NCBI RefSeq assembly: GCF_958295425.1
Contig: NC_081150.1
Coordinates: 9,051,001 to 9,115,000 of the forward strand
Reading direction: 5' to 3'
Length of the DNA: 64,000 nucleotides
Origin: Solea solea
Taxonomy: Eukaryota; Chordata; Actinopteri; Pleuronectiformes; Soleidae
The notes beneath the pieces were generated by a model that saw nothing but the letters and a program-made list of their open reading frames with translations, had not been told where the DNA came from and did no database searches. The position numbers and the translations under genes are program-made. Of the stretch, positions 25,061 to 37,959 are shown in pieces; position 1 is the first letter of the stretch, and each line of letters begins with the position of its first letter.

Positions 25061-26404
25061 GACCTAAGTGTCCCTGTGTGCAGGCAGAACTCTCTGTGTT
25101 TATGATTGAAAGGCACACAGACAAAACAAAAACAAACGCACACACACACACGTGTGGAAACACATCGTCGGGCGCCAATGGATTCTCACCAGCCACATTG
25201 TTAAAAATCAGATTCAGTGTGTCAAAGTGTCGGAGTTCCATGTGAATGTGACTGTCCTCTGAAATGTCACAGAAGCACACGATGATGCCTTATTTTTGTG
25301 GACACTCAGTGCTGAAGTGGGAGGGAGGGTCAGACATGGAAACCATGGCAGCACATTTGGTGGTGAGTTTTGGCTCTACAGGACAACATTCTCCTCTTGT
25401 GTTGTTTGGCTTTGGCCAGTGCAGGTCCACAAGGACACGTGCATTCTGATATGACCAGTCTCACTCATATCTAGTTCTGGGTTATCGGACATCAGTGTTT
25501 TTGTGTATCGAACTTCCTATGAATCACCTAAAATCAAAAAAGTATTCAACATCAGATTTCACTGCCTTAAGAATGAATCACATCGGCGTTGTTCAGCCAG
25601 TAAGCATGCAGCATGCTGTTGGACCAATATCTAACAGTGTACATGACCGGCTGTCTCGAGGCGTACAGGAAGCCAAGACCAGAGACGAATGTCATTCCCA
25701 AAAGAGGAGAGGAGAACACGTGTCAGCATGGGTGTTTGTCTGTCTGTGTTGTGCTTTGAAAGGCTGGCCCTTGTTAAATTAATTAACTAGATAGCACGTA
25801 GCAAGAAACTTTTATAAACACAGACATGCTACATACCCACAGAAAGGTCAGAAACTAAAAGCTTATAAAAACTATTCGTGTGATGACCAAACACAGTGGA
25901 AACACCAGTCAATCAAAGCAGCAGGTGTGGAAAACACCGTAACAGTGTAGACATTGATAAATGTCACCGGAGATTCAGCCTGAACATCAAAACAAAGAAA
26001 AAAAAAAAACTCCACAGAGCCCAACAGTGCCATTCTTATCACTTTACAACCAAGAGTTACTGATCCATCCGACAAAAAGAAGAGCAAAAACAACAAGTCG
26101 CTTTCAAGAAAAACAACCAGAAATATCGTCTTATCTGAAGAACTGATTTCCACCGGAATAAAACCACTTTGAATGAAGAAGAACAGAACGTTGTGTAGGG
26201 ATGAAGAGTACAGTGTGTAAAATGACCAACATTTATTGGTGAAGTCAGTTGTTACAACTGATTAACACTCACCTCACCCTTGAGTGTGTTGGGGAACCAG
26301 TACAGCCTCCGTTTAGCTTGAAAACTAAGAGTTTTAAGTTAGTTAAGTTTGTCCATTCTGAGCTATTGTAAAAACATGGAGGTTGATTGTACACTTCTAT
26401 TCTA

Positions 26405-26503
26405 TTCTATTTGAAGATTGATTGATTGAATGACTTTATTCCTCCCCCAGGGGGGGAAACACACATTCACAACAGCTCAGTTAAGAAATGAGAATAGAAT
26501 AAA

Positions 26504-26534
<31 letters not shown>

Positions 26535-26590
26535 TAAAAATAAAAATAAAAATAAAAATAAAAATAAAAATAAAAATAAAATAAAATAAT
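26405..26590. mobile_element. retroposon 3' tail with AAAAT microsatellite
   Basis: The segment gactttattcctcccccagg followed by ggggaaacacacattcac resembles the 3' end of common teleost LINE/SINE families. It is followed directly by a long run of AAAAT units (about 26490-26590), as expected for a retroposon tail. The exact family is not identified. Confidence 0.45.
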
Positions 26591-28622
26591 TTTCACCAAA
26601 TAATTGCCTGCCTAATAATTCAGCATACATTTTACACACTAGACCTTTAAGGTCCTACTCATATCTCTGATTTAGGACATCTGTGTCCACACAGCCCAGG
26701 AAATCAACACAAAAAAAGAATTCAATATGAGTAACTTTAGCCAAGTCATGTGAACAACATAGCTTCATTTAGCAAAGAGTCAGTCAAGTGTGAGTTGAAG
26801 CCATTTATGTGAACGAGTGCAAAACTGAATTCTGGGCGCTTTCACTTTCTCTAGACTATTATAGTGTGTGATCAGCCCATGTCCCTCCCCCTGTGGGAAC
26901 CCTATGCTGGTGGAAACTAGGGTGAGGGATTGTGGATGGTGTGTGTGTGTGTGTGGGGGGGCTTCTTTATGCTGCCGGACACAGGGAGATAATGGCCATT
27001 CCTCCACAGCTGGCCCACACAATCAAAGAGTGAGGGGGCTCAGAGGATTCCAGCTTTAACCAGGCCATTGTCTGGGCTAATTACATCTGAATGCAAGACC
27101 CCAAGAACCCACCTCCCCCCTGACCAAAATCTGCACCGAATACCCCAAACAACCCTTTAGGGCTGGGGCAGAGTGCACGGACGTGGGGTGTACACACACA
27201 GGAACGCAGAGCGAGAGAAAGAAATATATAAACCCCGGACTCCTTCATTACCCCTAAACATAAGCACACAAGCAGACACACTCTTTCTCACACACTTGTT
27301 CATTAGCCATACACACTCTCATCCCCAGCAGGCTCTCATCAAAGTGTTCGCTCTCTCTCGCTCTCTCTCTCTCTCTCTCCCCCTCTCTCTCCCTCTCTCT
27401 CTCTCTCTCTCACAGTCATATGTGGCACTCAGCATTAGATCAGATCTCAGCTTGCTGCTCTCAGAAGAGATGAGGAGGTCTTAGAGGACTTAGGTTGAAT
27501 AGAAAACACGCTGAAGAGCCTTTCCCCAGTGTTCCACCATAATCCCAATCTATACACTCCTTCTGCCCCGAAACCGCCACTGCTCGGCTCCATCTGTAGC
27601 AAGAACTTTAAAGCCGATGCTTGAGTCCACGTTTTTATGTGCCATACCTATATCACAGCCTTAGGAATCTACTAATATTAGTATCAGTCTGATACAGTAC
27701 TTTTTTTTTTAAACTAAACTTATTTCAACCCTTAGAACACTTTACATTACATTTACATTACTATGTTTAAACGTATACAGAGGCTATAAGAATGTGCAAT
27801 ATAGAGTTCATCACAAACTAGACAATCTGATGGAAAAAATAAAAATAAAACTATATAAACACACCTGAGCAAAAAGTGAGCAAAAAGTTTAAAATCGGAT
27901 TGAATTTGTGAAATTTGGTCACAGCTCAAATTTCACTCGTAAGGAAAAAAGGTTTAATTCTGTGACTTCTGCACAATTATTGCTACTTTATATCACTACT
28001 ACAAATGCAATAGAAAATGAATCATAACTTTTGACCAATAACAAATCAATAACAATATCGTAATGGCTCATGCCTACAAGGTGCAGGCCAATGTGAGCAG
28101 AGCAATGTCAAAATGTCCTGACGATATGGTTTCACAATATTCTGTTTGTTTCTGCACCCACATGCTGATGCATTGATTTCCTCTGGTTATGTTGTGTGTG
28201 TGTGTTTTGTCTGTGCATGTGCGTGCGATATTGAACGATCTCTTTGAGGCACTCGCTCGTGCTGAATATCGCAGGTGCAAACACTGCTAATGGGCCAAAA
28301 TGTAAATGGCTTGCATCTAAGGTGTTGAACGCACGCCGCAGTCTGAGCACAAGGTGAAGCCGGAGCACGGATAGGGGTTTGAAGTATATGTTTTGGAGAG
28401 CAATTGCCGAGAGCGGTAAGGAATTTAAAGACAGTGGTGAACCGACCGTTGAAGTGTGAATGATGAAAGCGCTTGAACTGTCGTTTGCAGAGTAGCAGAT
28501 GAAAGCAGTTGAAATGTCAGCCGAAGTTGAAGCACCAGAGATGGTGTGAGGGCAACGAGAAGAGTGGAAGTGAGTTGGTAGAACAGAAGTGACTGTTGTG
28601 TTGAAAAGTAAAAAAAAAAAAT

Positions 28623-28628
<6 letters not shown>

Positions 28629-28669
<41 letters not shown>
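28629..28669. repeat. AT dinucleotide microsatellite
   Basis: About 20 copies of the at dinucleotide, flanked by acacac on the left and actgtgtgc on the right. Confidence 0.95.
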
Positions 28670-28670
<1 letters not shown>

Positions 28671-30410
28671 TGTGTGCAGGCTGGAAACTGAACCGAAATT
28701 TCTGCTGGAGTTTGTGATAGTTGATGTTTGCACACTGTAAGTGATTGATGGATTAGGGAGCTTTAAGGTGCAGTTTACGTTTCTGAAGCATGGTTGTATG
28801 AGGCATTGACACACTGTCAGCGCTGACTCCACCGAGCGTGCCACTGTCTCCCAGAAACAGTCTGATACCTGGATGCCTGCTCTCCCTGAAAACATGACTG
28901 TCAGCATGTCAAAGAAAAAACACTTTTTATCCCCTTAAGTAAAGTCTCACATTGTTCCACCTACTTAACCCACAGTGTTTGCTGCCTTCCAGGGCAGGGA
29001 AGTGAATTTTGTAAAGTGTTCACTCTGCATCATAGTCCATATTGAGCTAGTCTTAGTCGGACTAACATACCTGGATAATGCGATTCATAGGCCGATTACT
29101 TCTGCATGCGTGTGTCAGACTTGGTGTTAGGTGCCTGCACCAAAATGTCCTCCCCTGTCTTTGACCCGGAAGTAGAAGGAGATGCCGTGTAAACTGCAGT
29201 ACTGTTGCCGGAAAAGAACAAAGAACAACACAATGAGATTTATGCAAAACATACAGAATCACAGCGCGATCCATCTCGCCTTCTATTTCACCGTTTGTGA
29301 CGTAAAGATCAACAGAAAACTGAAAGTTGTCCGAGTCTGGAGCTCGATCAGAATGTTTTTAGCTTGCAGTTACACACATACTTCTGCCTCATTTTTGTCA
29401 CTGTGGTAACAAAACACTGAAGTCACAAAAGACTAGACTTAAGCAGGCATAGATGTGACCAAATGAGTCTTCTGTTGAGTAGCTCAAACCTGTGTTGCTT
29501 TGTTTCCCTTCTAGCAGCCGCGTTTATGGTGTGAACAAGCATCTGTTTCTCAGGCTGGTTCTCAGCAATGACAGCACCCTGGTGGCAGTATCTCATACAA
29601 TCACACTTAAAAACCAAAGCACAAAATACTTCTTTAAACGGAGTGATAAACCCAAACCCGTGCAGCACTGAGGTTTCTCAAGATATATGGACTTAAATAC
29701 CGTTTTCCCTGGACACGTTTTACATTTTGCGCGTGTGACAGTGTCAGGGTTAGGAGGTCTCACTGGTGCTCAGTTTAGTGTTGATTTATTCTCTTTCTCC
29801 AATTTATTTCCCTTTTCGCCCCCATCTGCCTCCAGGAGGACAAATGGAGGAGAAATGGCGAGCCCACTATCCATCCCTCACATACATAAGCACTCGCACA
29901 AGCAGTGACAAATGTTTCCACCAGGAAATGCAGTCAAATTCATTTTTTTCTGCACAGAACTGGCAAGCAAACGGGTGCACAAACACATACTCGGATACCT
30001 CCAAATGCCTCAAACAGCCAGGTTCTCAGTTTCCAGGGTTATTGTGCTGGCCCAATCAGAAAGGTGGCCATTCTGTGGAACTATAAATTCACAACTCTAC
30101 CGAAGTCCCAAGGCACCATTGCTCCTATAAGACTTCCCATGTTGTCCCATATAACTGTCTTCAGAGGACCCATAAAGACATGAGGGGACGCTGCTACCTC
30201 TAGGTGAGTGGTCATAATTCATTACCAGGTGTTTTTACTGTGACATTGCTGTTGAGGTGCACAGATTCATCTTGTCTCCTGCTTTATTATGTCCTACACA
30301 AACTCCAGATAGGAGAAGCCTGAGTGCAGTCATATTTTAAAGGCGGCTTGCTGTCACATCCTGGTTTGCTGTTGAAAAAGGAGTGTGGAAGAGGGGTGTT
30401 TGGGCTTGTG

Positions 30411-30670
30411 GGTCCCGGCTTAACACCTCACGTCACTTTTGCTTTGGGGTGTAATAACAAACCGCTGCCTGCCTTTTTTTTTTTTTAACCAAGTGGAAAA
30501 AAAGCACATCTGAGGCAGGGGAGCGAGGGACAGGAGGAGGGGCAGGTAGGTCGTTAAACCCACTTGAAAGCTCAGCGCCCTGATCGATAGTCTTGGGCCG
30601 AGGAGGGATTAAAATCAGTCTAAGTCTGTTCTAATCAATACTGATGGCTAACCCCGGGGTTAAAACTGGT
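30411..30670. promoter_or_regulatory. candidate conserved non-coding element I
   Basis: Unique sequence between repeats, with a CRE-like cacgtcac, gtaataacaaaccgctgcc and ggattaaaatcag. Offered only on sequence character. Confidence 0.2.
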
Positions 30671-30985
30671 GTAAATCTCCATATGTCCATATACAAGTCT
30701 GCACTATGGCCTACAGTACAGATAAATCTGCAGCTATCCATGCATATGGACACACAATGGCTTGCATGCGCACACAGTCGATATGAATGAGTGCGGCACA
30801 GGCCTTCACCAGCAGCGAAATTTAGCTGTATCTATATGAATATACACTCTGGTGTCCAGTGTAGAGAAGGAGGCAGTAAATTTAGACTCATCAATGGAGA
30901 TGACCAGAGAGCGTAAAGCGCTCATAAAATGTGTTTGAGTGTGTGATGTGTGAGAGAAGTAAACAGTAGGGATAGATATTGTAGG

Positions 30986-30986
<1 letters not shown>

Positions 30987-31037
<51 letters not shown>
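30987..31037. repeat. GATA tetranucleotide microsatellite
   Basis: About 12 tandem gata units without interruption. Confidence 0.95.
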
Positions 31038-33224
31038 GCGACAGTACATATATATAAAATTAAAAAGTGTCTGCAAATGAAGGACGAGAGAACAACAGAG
31101 AGCTGACACACATGATTGACTGTCTCACACCTTAATGCCGGACGCCTTCTTCTCCACTTGGATTGATTTTACAAACTCACGTCTTGCGTATCAATTACCA
31201 ATACTGATCAGTGAAGCCGTGGAGAGACAAGAGCAGGAGGGGTAGACAAAAAAAAAAAAAAAAAAAAAAACTGTTGCACATCTATATCCTGGTCAGCTAA
31301 TTCCTCCAGTATGGAGGTTCACGTCTCTTTCTTGAATGGTTATCTGTTTCCTCTAATCGTCGGGGACAGGTTTCTGAGCACAGAACAGGTCTGAGGTGAA
31401 AGGTTTTACATTTTTGGGAAACATGACCATTTGTTGTGTTAAATGGAAAATATCAACGGCGCTCTTGTGGCTGTGCAGTAAATACGCAGTTACCTTAAGT
31501 CGCCGTAGCAGCACAGCGATTAGAAATGAGGAAACAGCTGGCTCCTGGTGAGAATGTAAATATGCATAGTCTTCAAAATGTCAACTTGTTTTTCTGGGGT
31601 TATTTTGGCTGCCGAGTACTGTTCTAGCCTCAAAGCGGCAATATTGTAGATGTGATATCGTACCAATATTTAACAATAACACAGTAATAATAAATGGTTG
31701 TTTTCAATAAATTTTTTAATACACTTAATCTCTTTACAACACCTCTGCCTCAGCCAAAACCCTCTCCATTTGTCTTTACCTAGATGTCAAAAAAACACAT
31801 TTTTGTTTTCACCTTTCAGCTCCACAAGCCTCCTCACTACAGTCTCCTGTGTTTGTGTGCACAGCGTTGTCCTTGTGGTGAAATGAAGAAGCAAAGCGAT
31901 CAATTGGCCACGCTGATGACTCACTGTGGTGTAAACACTAGTTGTTAAATTGGTCAATTACGAATCAGAGCAGGGGGCAAAAGGTGGATTCACCTGTTCT
32001 GGACACGACCTGAAATGAAGACAAGAGACAATGAAGGTATTTAGGGAGACGAGGCGGAAAGTGAAAACAATCATATCATGTGCACAGTACTCCCTGTTGC
32101 TCTTATAATAATTTTACAAAGAATATGCAGGCATTTATTTTATTTTACTGCTCATATTCTACTTTATAAATCGACATCTTGTAAAACACTGATATTTAAA
32201 CACCCAGATTAAATAAGAATACGCATCGTCCTATAACTACATCCAATATTATTTCATTTACATATATATTTCTTTCTTTTATGACTGCTTTAAACATCCC
32301 ACATACTTTTAGATGTTCATTTCAGATAATTCACAAGTCAGTGTATCTTCTACACTTGCCAAACACACTGACGAGTGAATAAGAGTTGACACTGATGAAG
32401 ACGTAAGTTGGAGAAAATGGGAAACATTTTCCTAAATGCCCGTTCAAATTGTCCTTGCGTTGAATTAATTACGTTTTACATATCAAAAACTCGCTCTCTA
32501 ACTTTATCAAACATCAAGGTCAAGGTCACAGCAGAGACGCTGCACGGCTCGACTCAAAAACCATGACGGCATTCAAAAAAATCTAGTCCTGAAACGGAGC
32601 CAAGATGAACGTCCAGGGATCGAACCAAGATGGATGAGGCAGAGACCCGAGGGAGCAATAGCGGTTGTTTTCAGTGTAGTAATCAAACTAATCTCTGTCT
32701 TGTTCTCTTACTTGTTTTATGTCTCCAACAAACAAGCACAAGTCTGTCTTTCTTATCAAGACTTTTTTTTTTCACCTTCTTGAAATTTGTTCTCACTTAG
32801 CGGTGACAGCTTTTGGGACATTAGAGAGTCTTTCCTGTCGTTACTATGGGATACAGATGTGCACAAGTTCATTACAGTGTCTCTCAGTATGTGGAATCTG
32901 TGTTCCTCGTAATGAACAAACACATTCACCTTCAAATACAAAAACCACATAGGTGGAGTATAATGTGCCAAAAAGCAGACATTTCTACAGCTGTGTGTAT
33001 ACAGCCTATACATTAAGACAGTTACACACACACACATATACATATATATGTATATATATATATACAGTATATTCCCCTTCTCTAATTATATGAATGACAC
33101 ATGCAAATGCTGCTTTCATAAAAGAAAAAAGGAACACTGCTTTTACACTCTTTCTTTCATGCATATTGAATGTGTTTCTGCAATTGAAGAGCATAATTCA
33201 GGGCGGAGGAAAAAAAACAGAGGG

Positions 33225-33520
33225 ACTACTCTTGGAGGCAGCGTCGCCAATTAATTTGCAGCCACGGATCTCAAAGCCTCACCGGTGAGGTGCTAGGCTA
33301 CATACCAGTCGGCTAATTTGTGTAGCAGGTCCGTATTAAATATATGCATGAAGCTAATTCAGTTAGTGCCGTAGCCCCCGTGGCTGTGGCGAGCGCGGCG
33401 CTAGCTCCCATTAGCGGTGTCTCTGCCTCCAGTGGAAATCAACAGAAGTCGAGGGCAATGCCGCTTTTTTATTTTATTTCTTTTGCATAAAGCAAACAAA
33501 ATTAAATTTGCTTTGCTAAA
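33225..33520. promoter_or_regulatory. candidate conserved non-coding element C
   Basis: Unique, mixed-composition sequence with cgccaattaatttgcagcc and gcatgaagctaattcagtt, followed by an AT-rich stretch with ttttgcataaagcaaac. The TAAT cores and lack of low complexity resemble developmental enhancers. Conservation was not tested. Confidence 0.3.
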
Positions 33521-33678
33521 TCAAAGTCTACAGCCAAATTGGGACTCTCTCTATCCCTCTCTCTTTCTCTCTCCCCCGCTGTCTCTCCCTCTCTGTATGT
33601 CCAGCCGTCTGTCTTGTTCTCTCTCTCTGAGGGATAAATTACTCCAGAATCATAAAAGAGTGCAAAAAAAAAAACATT

Positions 33679-33717
<39 letters not shown>

Positions 33718-33972
33718 GAGAGATTTCAGTCAAGTGGGATTCCCCCTCCCAAACAATCCCAGCATGCTCTGGCGTACTGAGACGTTGATGTATGTGTCTG
33801 TCTGAGCGTGTTTCTCTCTGTCTTTGGTTTGTACGACGCACGGATTTATAATATTTCGCGTGTTTCGATCTCACAGGAACATTTTCAACCTGTTTGCACC
33901 GAAACCTCCTCCTCCTCCTCCGGCAGACCCAAGACAAACAGCATTTGCCACATTGCTGAGACTGCATGGGCT

Positions 33973-33996
33973 TTGTGGGGGGGGGGGGGGGGGGGG
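33973..33996. repeat. poly-G run
   Basis: More than 20 consecutive G on the plus strand, a likely G-quadruplex former and a likely site of length error in sequencing. Confidence 0.85.
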
Positions 33997-34095
33997 TTCA
34001 ATCCCCCACTACATTAGTCTACAGGCTGAGGTGTCCCTGAGTAAAGTTGCTCCTGGTGGCAACATGTGAACACTTATGAATGTGTGATACAAGAA

Positions 34096-34133
<38 letters not shown>
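34096..34133. repeat. GCT/CTG trinucleotide repeat, 12 full copies
   Basis: Twelve uninterrupted gct units and a partial unit, in non-coding sequence. CTG/CAG runs are prone to length change. Confidence 0.95.
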
Positions 34134-34156
34134 ACATAGACGCACACATCTATATG

Positions 34157-34210
34157 TACAAATCAGAATCAGAAATACTTTTGTAATCCTCAAGGGGAAT
34201 TAGGTAACGA
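34157..34210. mobile_element. LINE-like 3' end fragment
   Basis: The words cagaatcagaaatactttt and cctcaaggggaatta match my memory of the 3' ends of teleost CR1/Rex-type LINEs. The fragment is short and diverged. Confidence 0.4.
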
Positions 34211-34615
34211 GTGATTGATGGGTGAATGGCAAACCTGCGAGGGTAAAGTGCTTGTATGGGCTCATCAAGACCACATAAGTGCTGTATTAATGCAGACAAC
34301 AGGAAGAGATATTATCTCTAGTTAGGGCTGAACGTGTATTACTGCATTTCTTGATTATTTCACGTCAGATTCAGTGAATTTAAGAGCAATAGAGAGCGAT
34401 AGTGTCCGTGCATGTGTGTGTGTGCGTGTGTGAAAGAGAGACAATGAGTGAGAGCTGTTTGCAGTATACTGCAGAGCTGGTCTTAAAAAAATAAAAAGAA
34501 AGAAGAGGGAGGGGGTTGGGGTGGGGGGGGGGGGGTTGGCTGTTCCTATTGAACTTGACCTGCGGGCCAGATCAATGTATGTGTTAGTGTTTATGTGTGT
34601 GAGAAACAATCCCTG

Positions 34616-34646
<31 letters not shown>

Positions 34647-34732
34647 CACCCGCGAGTGTGAACGCGTGCTGCCAGATCAATGTGTCTCCGTGTGCCACGG
34701 AATGAGAGAGCACACTGATTACCCAGGGGTGG

Positions 34733-34890
34733 CGGGAGGAAAGAGGGGGAGGAGGAAGAGAGGGGGGAGGAGGAAGAGAGGGGGCAATGGGAGGGATGAG
34801 AGGATGGAGGAAGAGGATGATGATACAGCAGGGGAGGGGGGGAGGGGGGGAGGGAGGGATGGAGGAGAGGGAGCGGGTGATGAGATTGAG
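34733..34890. repeat. homopurine G/A-rich tract
   Basis: About 150 bp almost entirely G and A on the plus strand, with many short G runs (gggggaggaggaagagagggg and similar). The long open frame at 34624-35355 passes through this and neighbouring GT and CA repeats, so it is a composition artefact. Confidence 0.85.
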
Positions 34891-34924
34891 CAGAGGACAG
34901 AGCTGAGACCGGGATCAGGAGAGA

Positions 34925-35105
34925 AGCTCAGCTCATTTCATTTTCATTTTCCCTTCATTTCACTGCGAGCTGAGCCGTGTGCTGGGGCATTCCACATGGA
35001 TGGGGTGCCAAAATTTAGATCCCCAGCCAGATGGCATAGATCAGTCGGGGAAATAGCAACACAATCTAAATGGAATGGGATAGTCGGGGGTCAATGGTCC
35101 ATGCT
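34925..35105. promoter_or_regulatory. candidate conserved non-coding element D
   Basis: Unique sequence directly after the homopurine tract, with cattccacatggatggggtg and aacacaatctaaatggaatg. Only its non-repetitive nature supports it. Confidence 0.2.
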
Positions 35106-35141
35106 CCTTTTCTTTCTGTCTTCCCCCTGTTTCCCCCCCCC

Positions 35142-35174
<33 letters not shown>

Positions 35175-35617
35175 GAACACTGATAAACGCAGCACTAACA
35201 CAACACAGCCACACGCACAAGTGCTTCTGTTTGTGAAGATAGACACAAACCCTGCAGGCCTCAAGGCCAATGACGATAATTCTTTAGGTGTGCATGAAGA
35301 CGTTTGCGCTCTCTCTGTGTCCTCGCCGACGTGTCCCGCTTTGCTTTTTTTTTGATGTTTTTATCGTTTAGAATATGAAGGACTATGACCCAATCCTCGG
35401 CACTGCAGGGGCTCCTCTCATCTCTTCCTTTGCTCTCAGTGTATTTCCAGTCACTAAAGCAGTTCAGTTTGCAAACCCCTGCCCATGTCCAATCAGCACG
35501 TAGCCAGTGTGAAGGCTGTGTGTGTGTGTGTGTGTGAGAGGGAGAGAGAGAGAGAGAGGGATGAATGGAGATGGGAGGTGTTCCTCCCTCTGAAGAGCTG
35601 TATTTCATCTGTGATGT

Positions 35618-35652
<35 letters not shown>
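35618..35652. repeat. GT dinucleotide microsatellite
   Basis: About 17 gt units. Similar GT or CA runs lie nearby at 34620-34646, 35145-35173 and 36639-36665. Confidence 0.95.
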
Positions 35653-35654
<2 letters not shown>

Positions 35655-36879
35655 CTGGAGCCCGTGAGAGTTGTGCACATCATGTGTGTGTGAATGACAG
35701 AGTCCAGGGACAGTTGGAAAACGTTTGCCAATATTCCTCAAGTTGTGGGAGAATATTAATTTTTTTTTTTTCCAGAGCGGCGGTGTCAAGAGAAAGAAAA
35801 GGAGAACGTTCTCGTCTTCACACCAAATCTACTCGAGTGCAAAGTTTCACACTGCAACGCTGTTATTTTCAGGGGCAGGTTGGGGCTCGACCGTGCCATA
35901 CATGGCCGCACACAATGCAATATTTAAACTAAACCATGATTTTGACCTTGGTGATAAGAGGGACATTCATATTATATTTAAAAATGAATCATTATCTGAC
36001 TTTACGGTTCTAAGCCTAAAACATGCAGTAGCAAAAAACTGTTTAAGAATCATTTAACATACTAGTACTGTCGTTTATTGTTGCATATTTTTTTTAATAA
36101 AACTATGAATTTGTTAGGTGTAAATTAGCTTAACCTTCAGCCTACACCCTTTTCAATGAACCATTAACAAATGAAGTTGTTCTTCTGTCTTCACATGTGT
36201 TTTAGTCTCTTTTTTTTGGCAAATGAATCAAAATCAAAATATGCTGCCCCCCATGCCATGCAAGCAGAAAATGGGTTGTGATATAGAGAGAAAAAACGAG
36301 TTATACTTTTCTGTTTTGCAAATCAATGTCACAAAGGAGGAATTTATGAGAAGATTATTAAAATTTTAGGGGCCTAAAACAACTTCTGCCAAAGTACTCG
36401 TAAACTCAAATTATTACTGAACCAAGTGAAAATGAATAGAACACTGATGGCTCCGTGCAATATCCTTACAATTCTTAACACTAAAATCCTACAATAAATC
36501 ATTGAGGAAATGATTCAGAGGGTGAAAACACTTCTATGTGACTGTGAAAACACAGCTTTGAGTTGATCGGGGAATCGTTTGAATGTATTGAAGCGGTGTA
36601 TTGTGACCATGTGATCATACAAGTGTGTGTTTTCGCTGCGCACACACACACACACACACACACACGTGTAGACGTGCACACCTTCCTCCCTCTCACCTCT
36701 GTCAGTGTCTCTACCTCAGGATGAAATTGCATTGCTGAGTTGACCCCAACTGACACGAGGCAAGCGCCATTGATTTTTATGGAAACTTGAGCCATCGATA
36801 CTGAAATTGCTTTTGATTTGCGTCTGTGTTTCTGCGTCCGCGTGTTTGTTTCCCCCTACTGAGGCACAGTGATTGTCAC

Positions 36880-37300
36880 GTCGGTCATCTCCTGGTCATA
36901 ATTCGAGTTGTGGCACTCTTACTCGCTAATAAACCTCATACCTCACAAATTACACTCGGGAAACAATTTCACTATATACAAATTACAATCAGATATTCGC
37001 AAAAAATTAAATTGGCCTGGGATCCGGGGTGAAAAAGCTATTATGCGAAAGAATCTAAAATGGAATTTGGGATATTAAGGATAATATTTAGAGGCCGTGT
37101 AATTATTTATTTTTGGTCAACAGATTACTTTGCCCCTTTATTAAATTTCCAAACAAAATTGGGTTGCAAAGTTAATTTCTTGACAATGGAAACAGCAGCT
37201 GATAGCACTCAAAAATAAAAAGAATTTCTTCAATAACAGACATAGATTTGTAAATCTTCTCATTTCCATTCTGGGGCATTCTGACAACAGATGGTAGAAC
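36880..37300. promoter_or_regulatory. candidate conserved non-coding element E
   Basis: About 420 bp of AT-rich but non-repetitive sequence with many homeodomain-type cores: acaaattacaatcagatatt near 36978, tgtaattatttatttttggt near 37099, and gcaaagttaatttcttgac. This is the densest such cluster in the desert and resembles vertebrate neural enhancers. The call is inference from motif density only. Confidence 0.35.
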
Positions 37301-37914
37301 AAAGGTTATGCTTTTTTTAAAATAAAAAATAGATACCAAATATCTTCCTGTCTCAAGTTATCATCTGCAGATGTATTTCGTTGTTTTTATATGAACAGTT
37401 TTATATGAACTGTTATTACACTGCCAAATTAAATGACTTGATTGCTACAACTTGTTTTCAATGTTAATGCTTTGACAAAACATTATATTACTACGTGTTT
37501 TTATAACATATATTATGAATATGCATTCATAATTGCATCTCGCTAATTCCACATTTTAATTTTATTTTCCTGAACGTGCCACAGTGTCTTATACTCACAC
37601 TTGCTTGTATCACTGTTGCATGGTTATGTACAGTATGAAACGTGTGTCTCTGGGAATCACACCTGACGGCAAACAAAAATACCCCCACCCCTCTTTCTTA
37701 TAAAATAATTCCACATACACACACATGCTCTGTGACCTCAGGTGCTACCAGCACACTCTCATACACTCTCAGTTGACTGATGAAATCCAGTGTGGGGAGG
37801 CTGCGGTGGTGCATACTGATGCCCAGCCAAGAGCTCCATGCTGGGCTTAACTTGATCCCGATGCTCCCCTAGATGGCTTTGCAACTCTGGAGATCTCTTC
37901 AGTGGTTAACTGAC

Positions 37915-37959
<45 letters not shown>

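Larger units (their letters stand above)
25061..30410. other. gene desert segment upstream of pou3f2
   Basis: No supported gene. Contains a retroposon tail with an AAAAT microsatellite (26405-26590), a CT-rich tract (27349-27413), and an AT dinucleotide run (28629-28669). About 28300-28610 has loosely repeated gttgaa/gatgaaag words that may come from an old dispersed repeat. A unique stretch at about 27005-27110 with ggctaattacatctgaatgc is another possible regulatory element. Minus-strand open frames at 28132-28907 run through the AT repeat and are not credible proteins. Confidence 0.55.

Noticed and set aside
28132..28907. Minus-strand open frames of 160-166 codons
   Set aside because: They cross the AT dinucleotide repeat and a poly-A run, overlap each other in different frames and show no known family.
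34624..35355. Plus-strand open frame of 243 codons
   Set aside because: Runs through GT, homopurine and CA repeats; the translation is low-complexity Val-Cys, Gly-Arg and Thr-His, with no domain.
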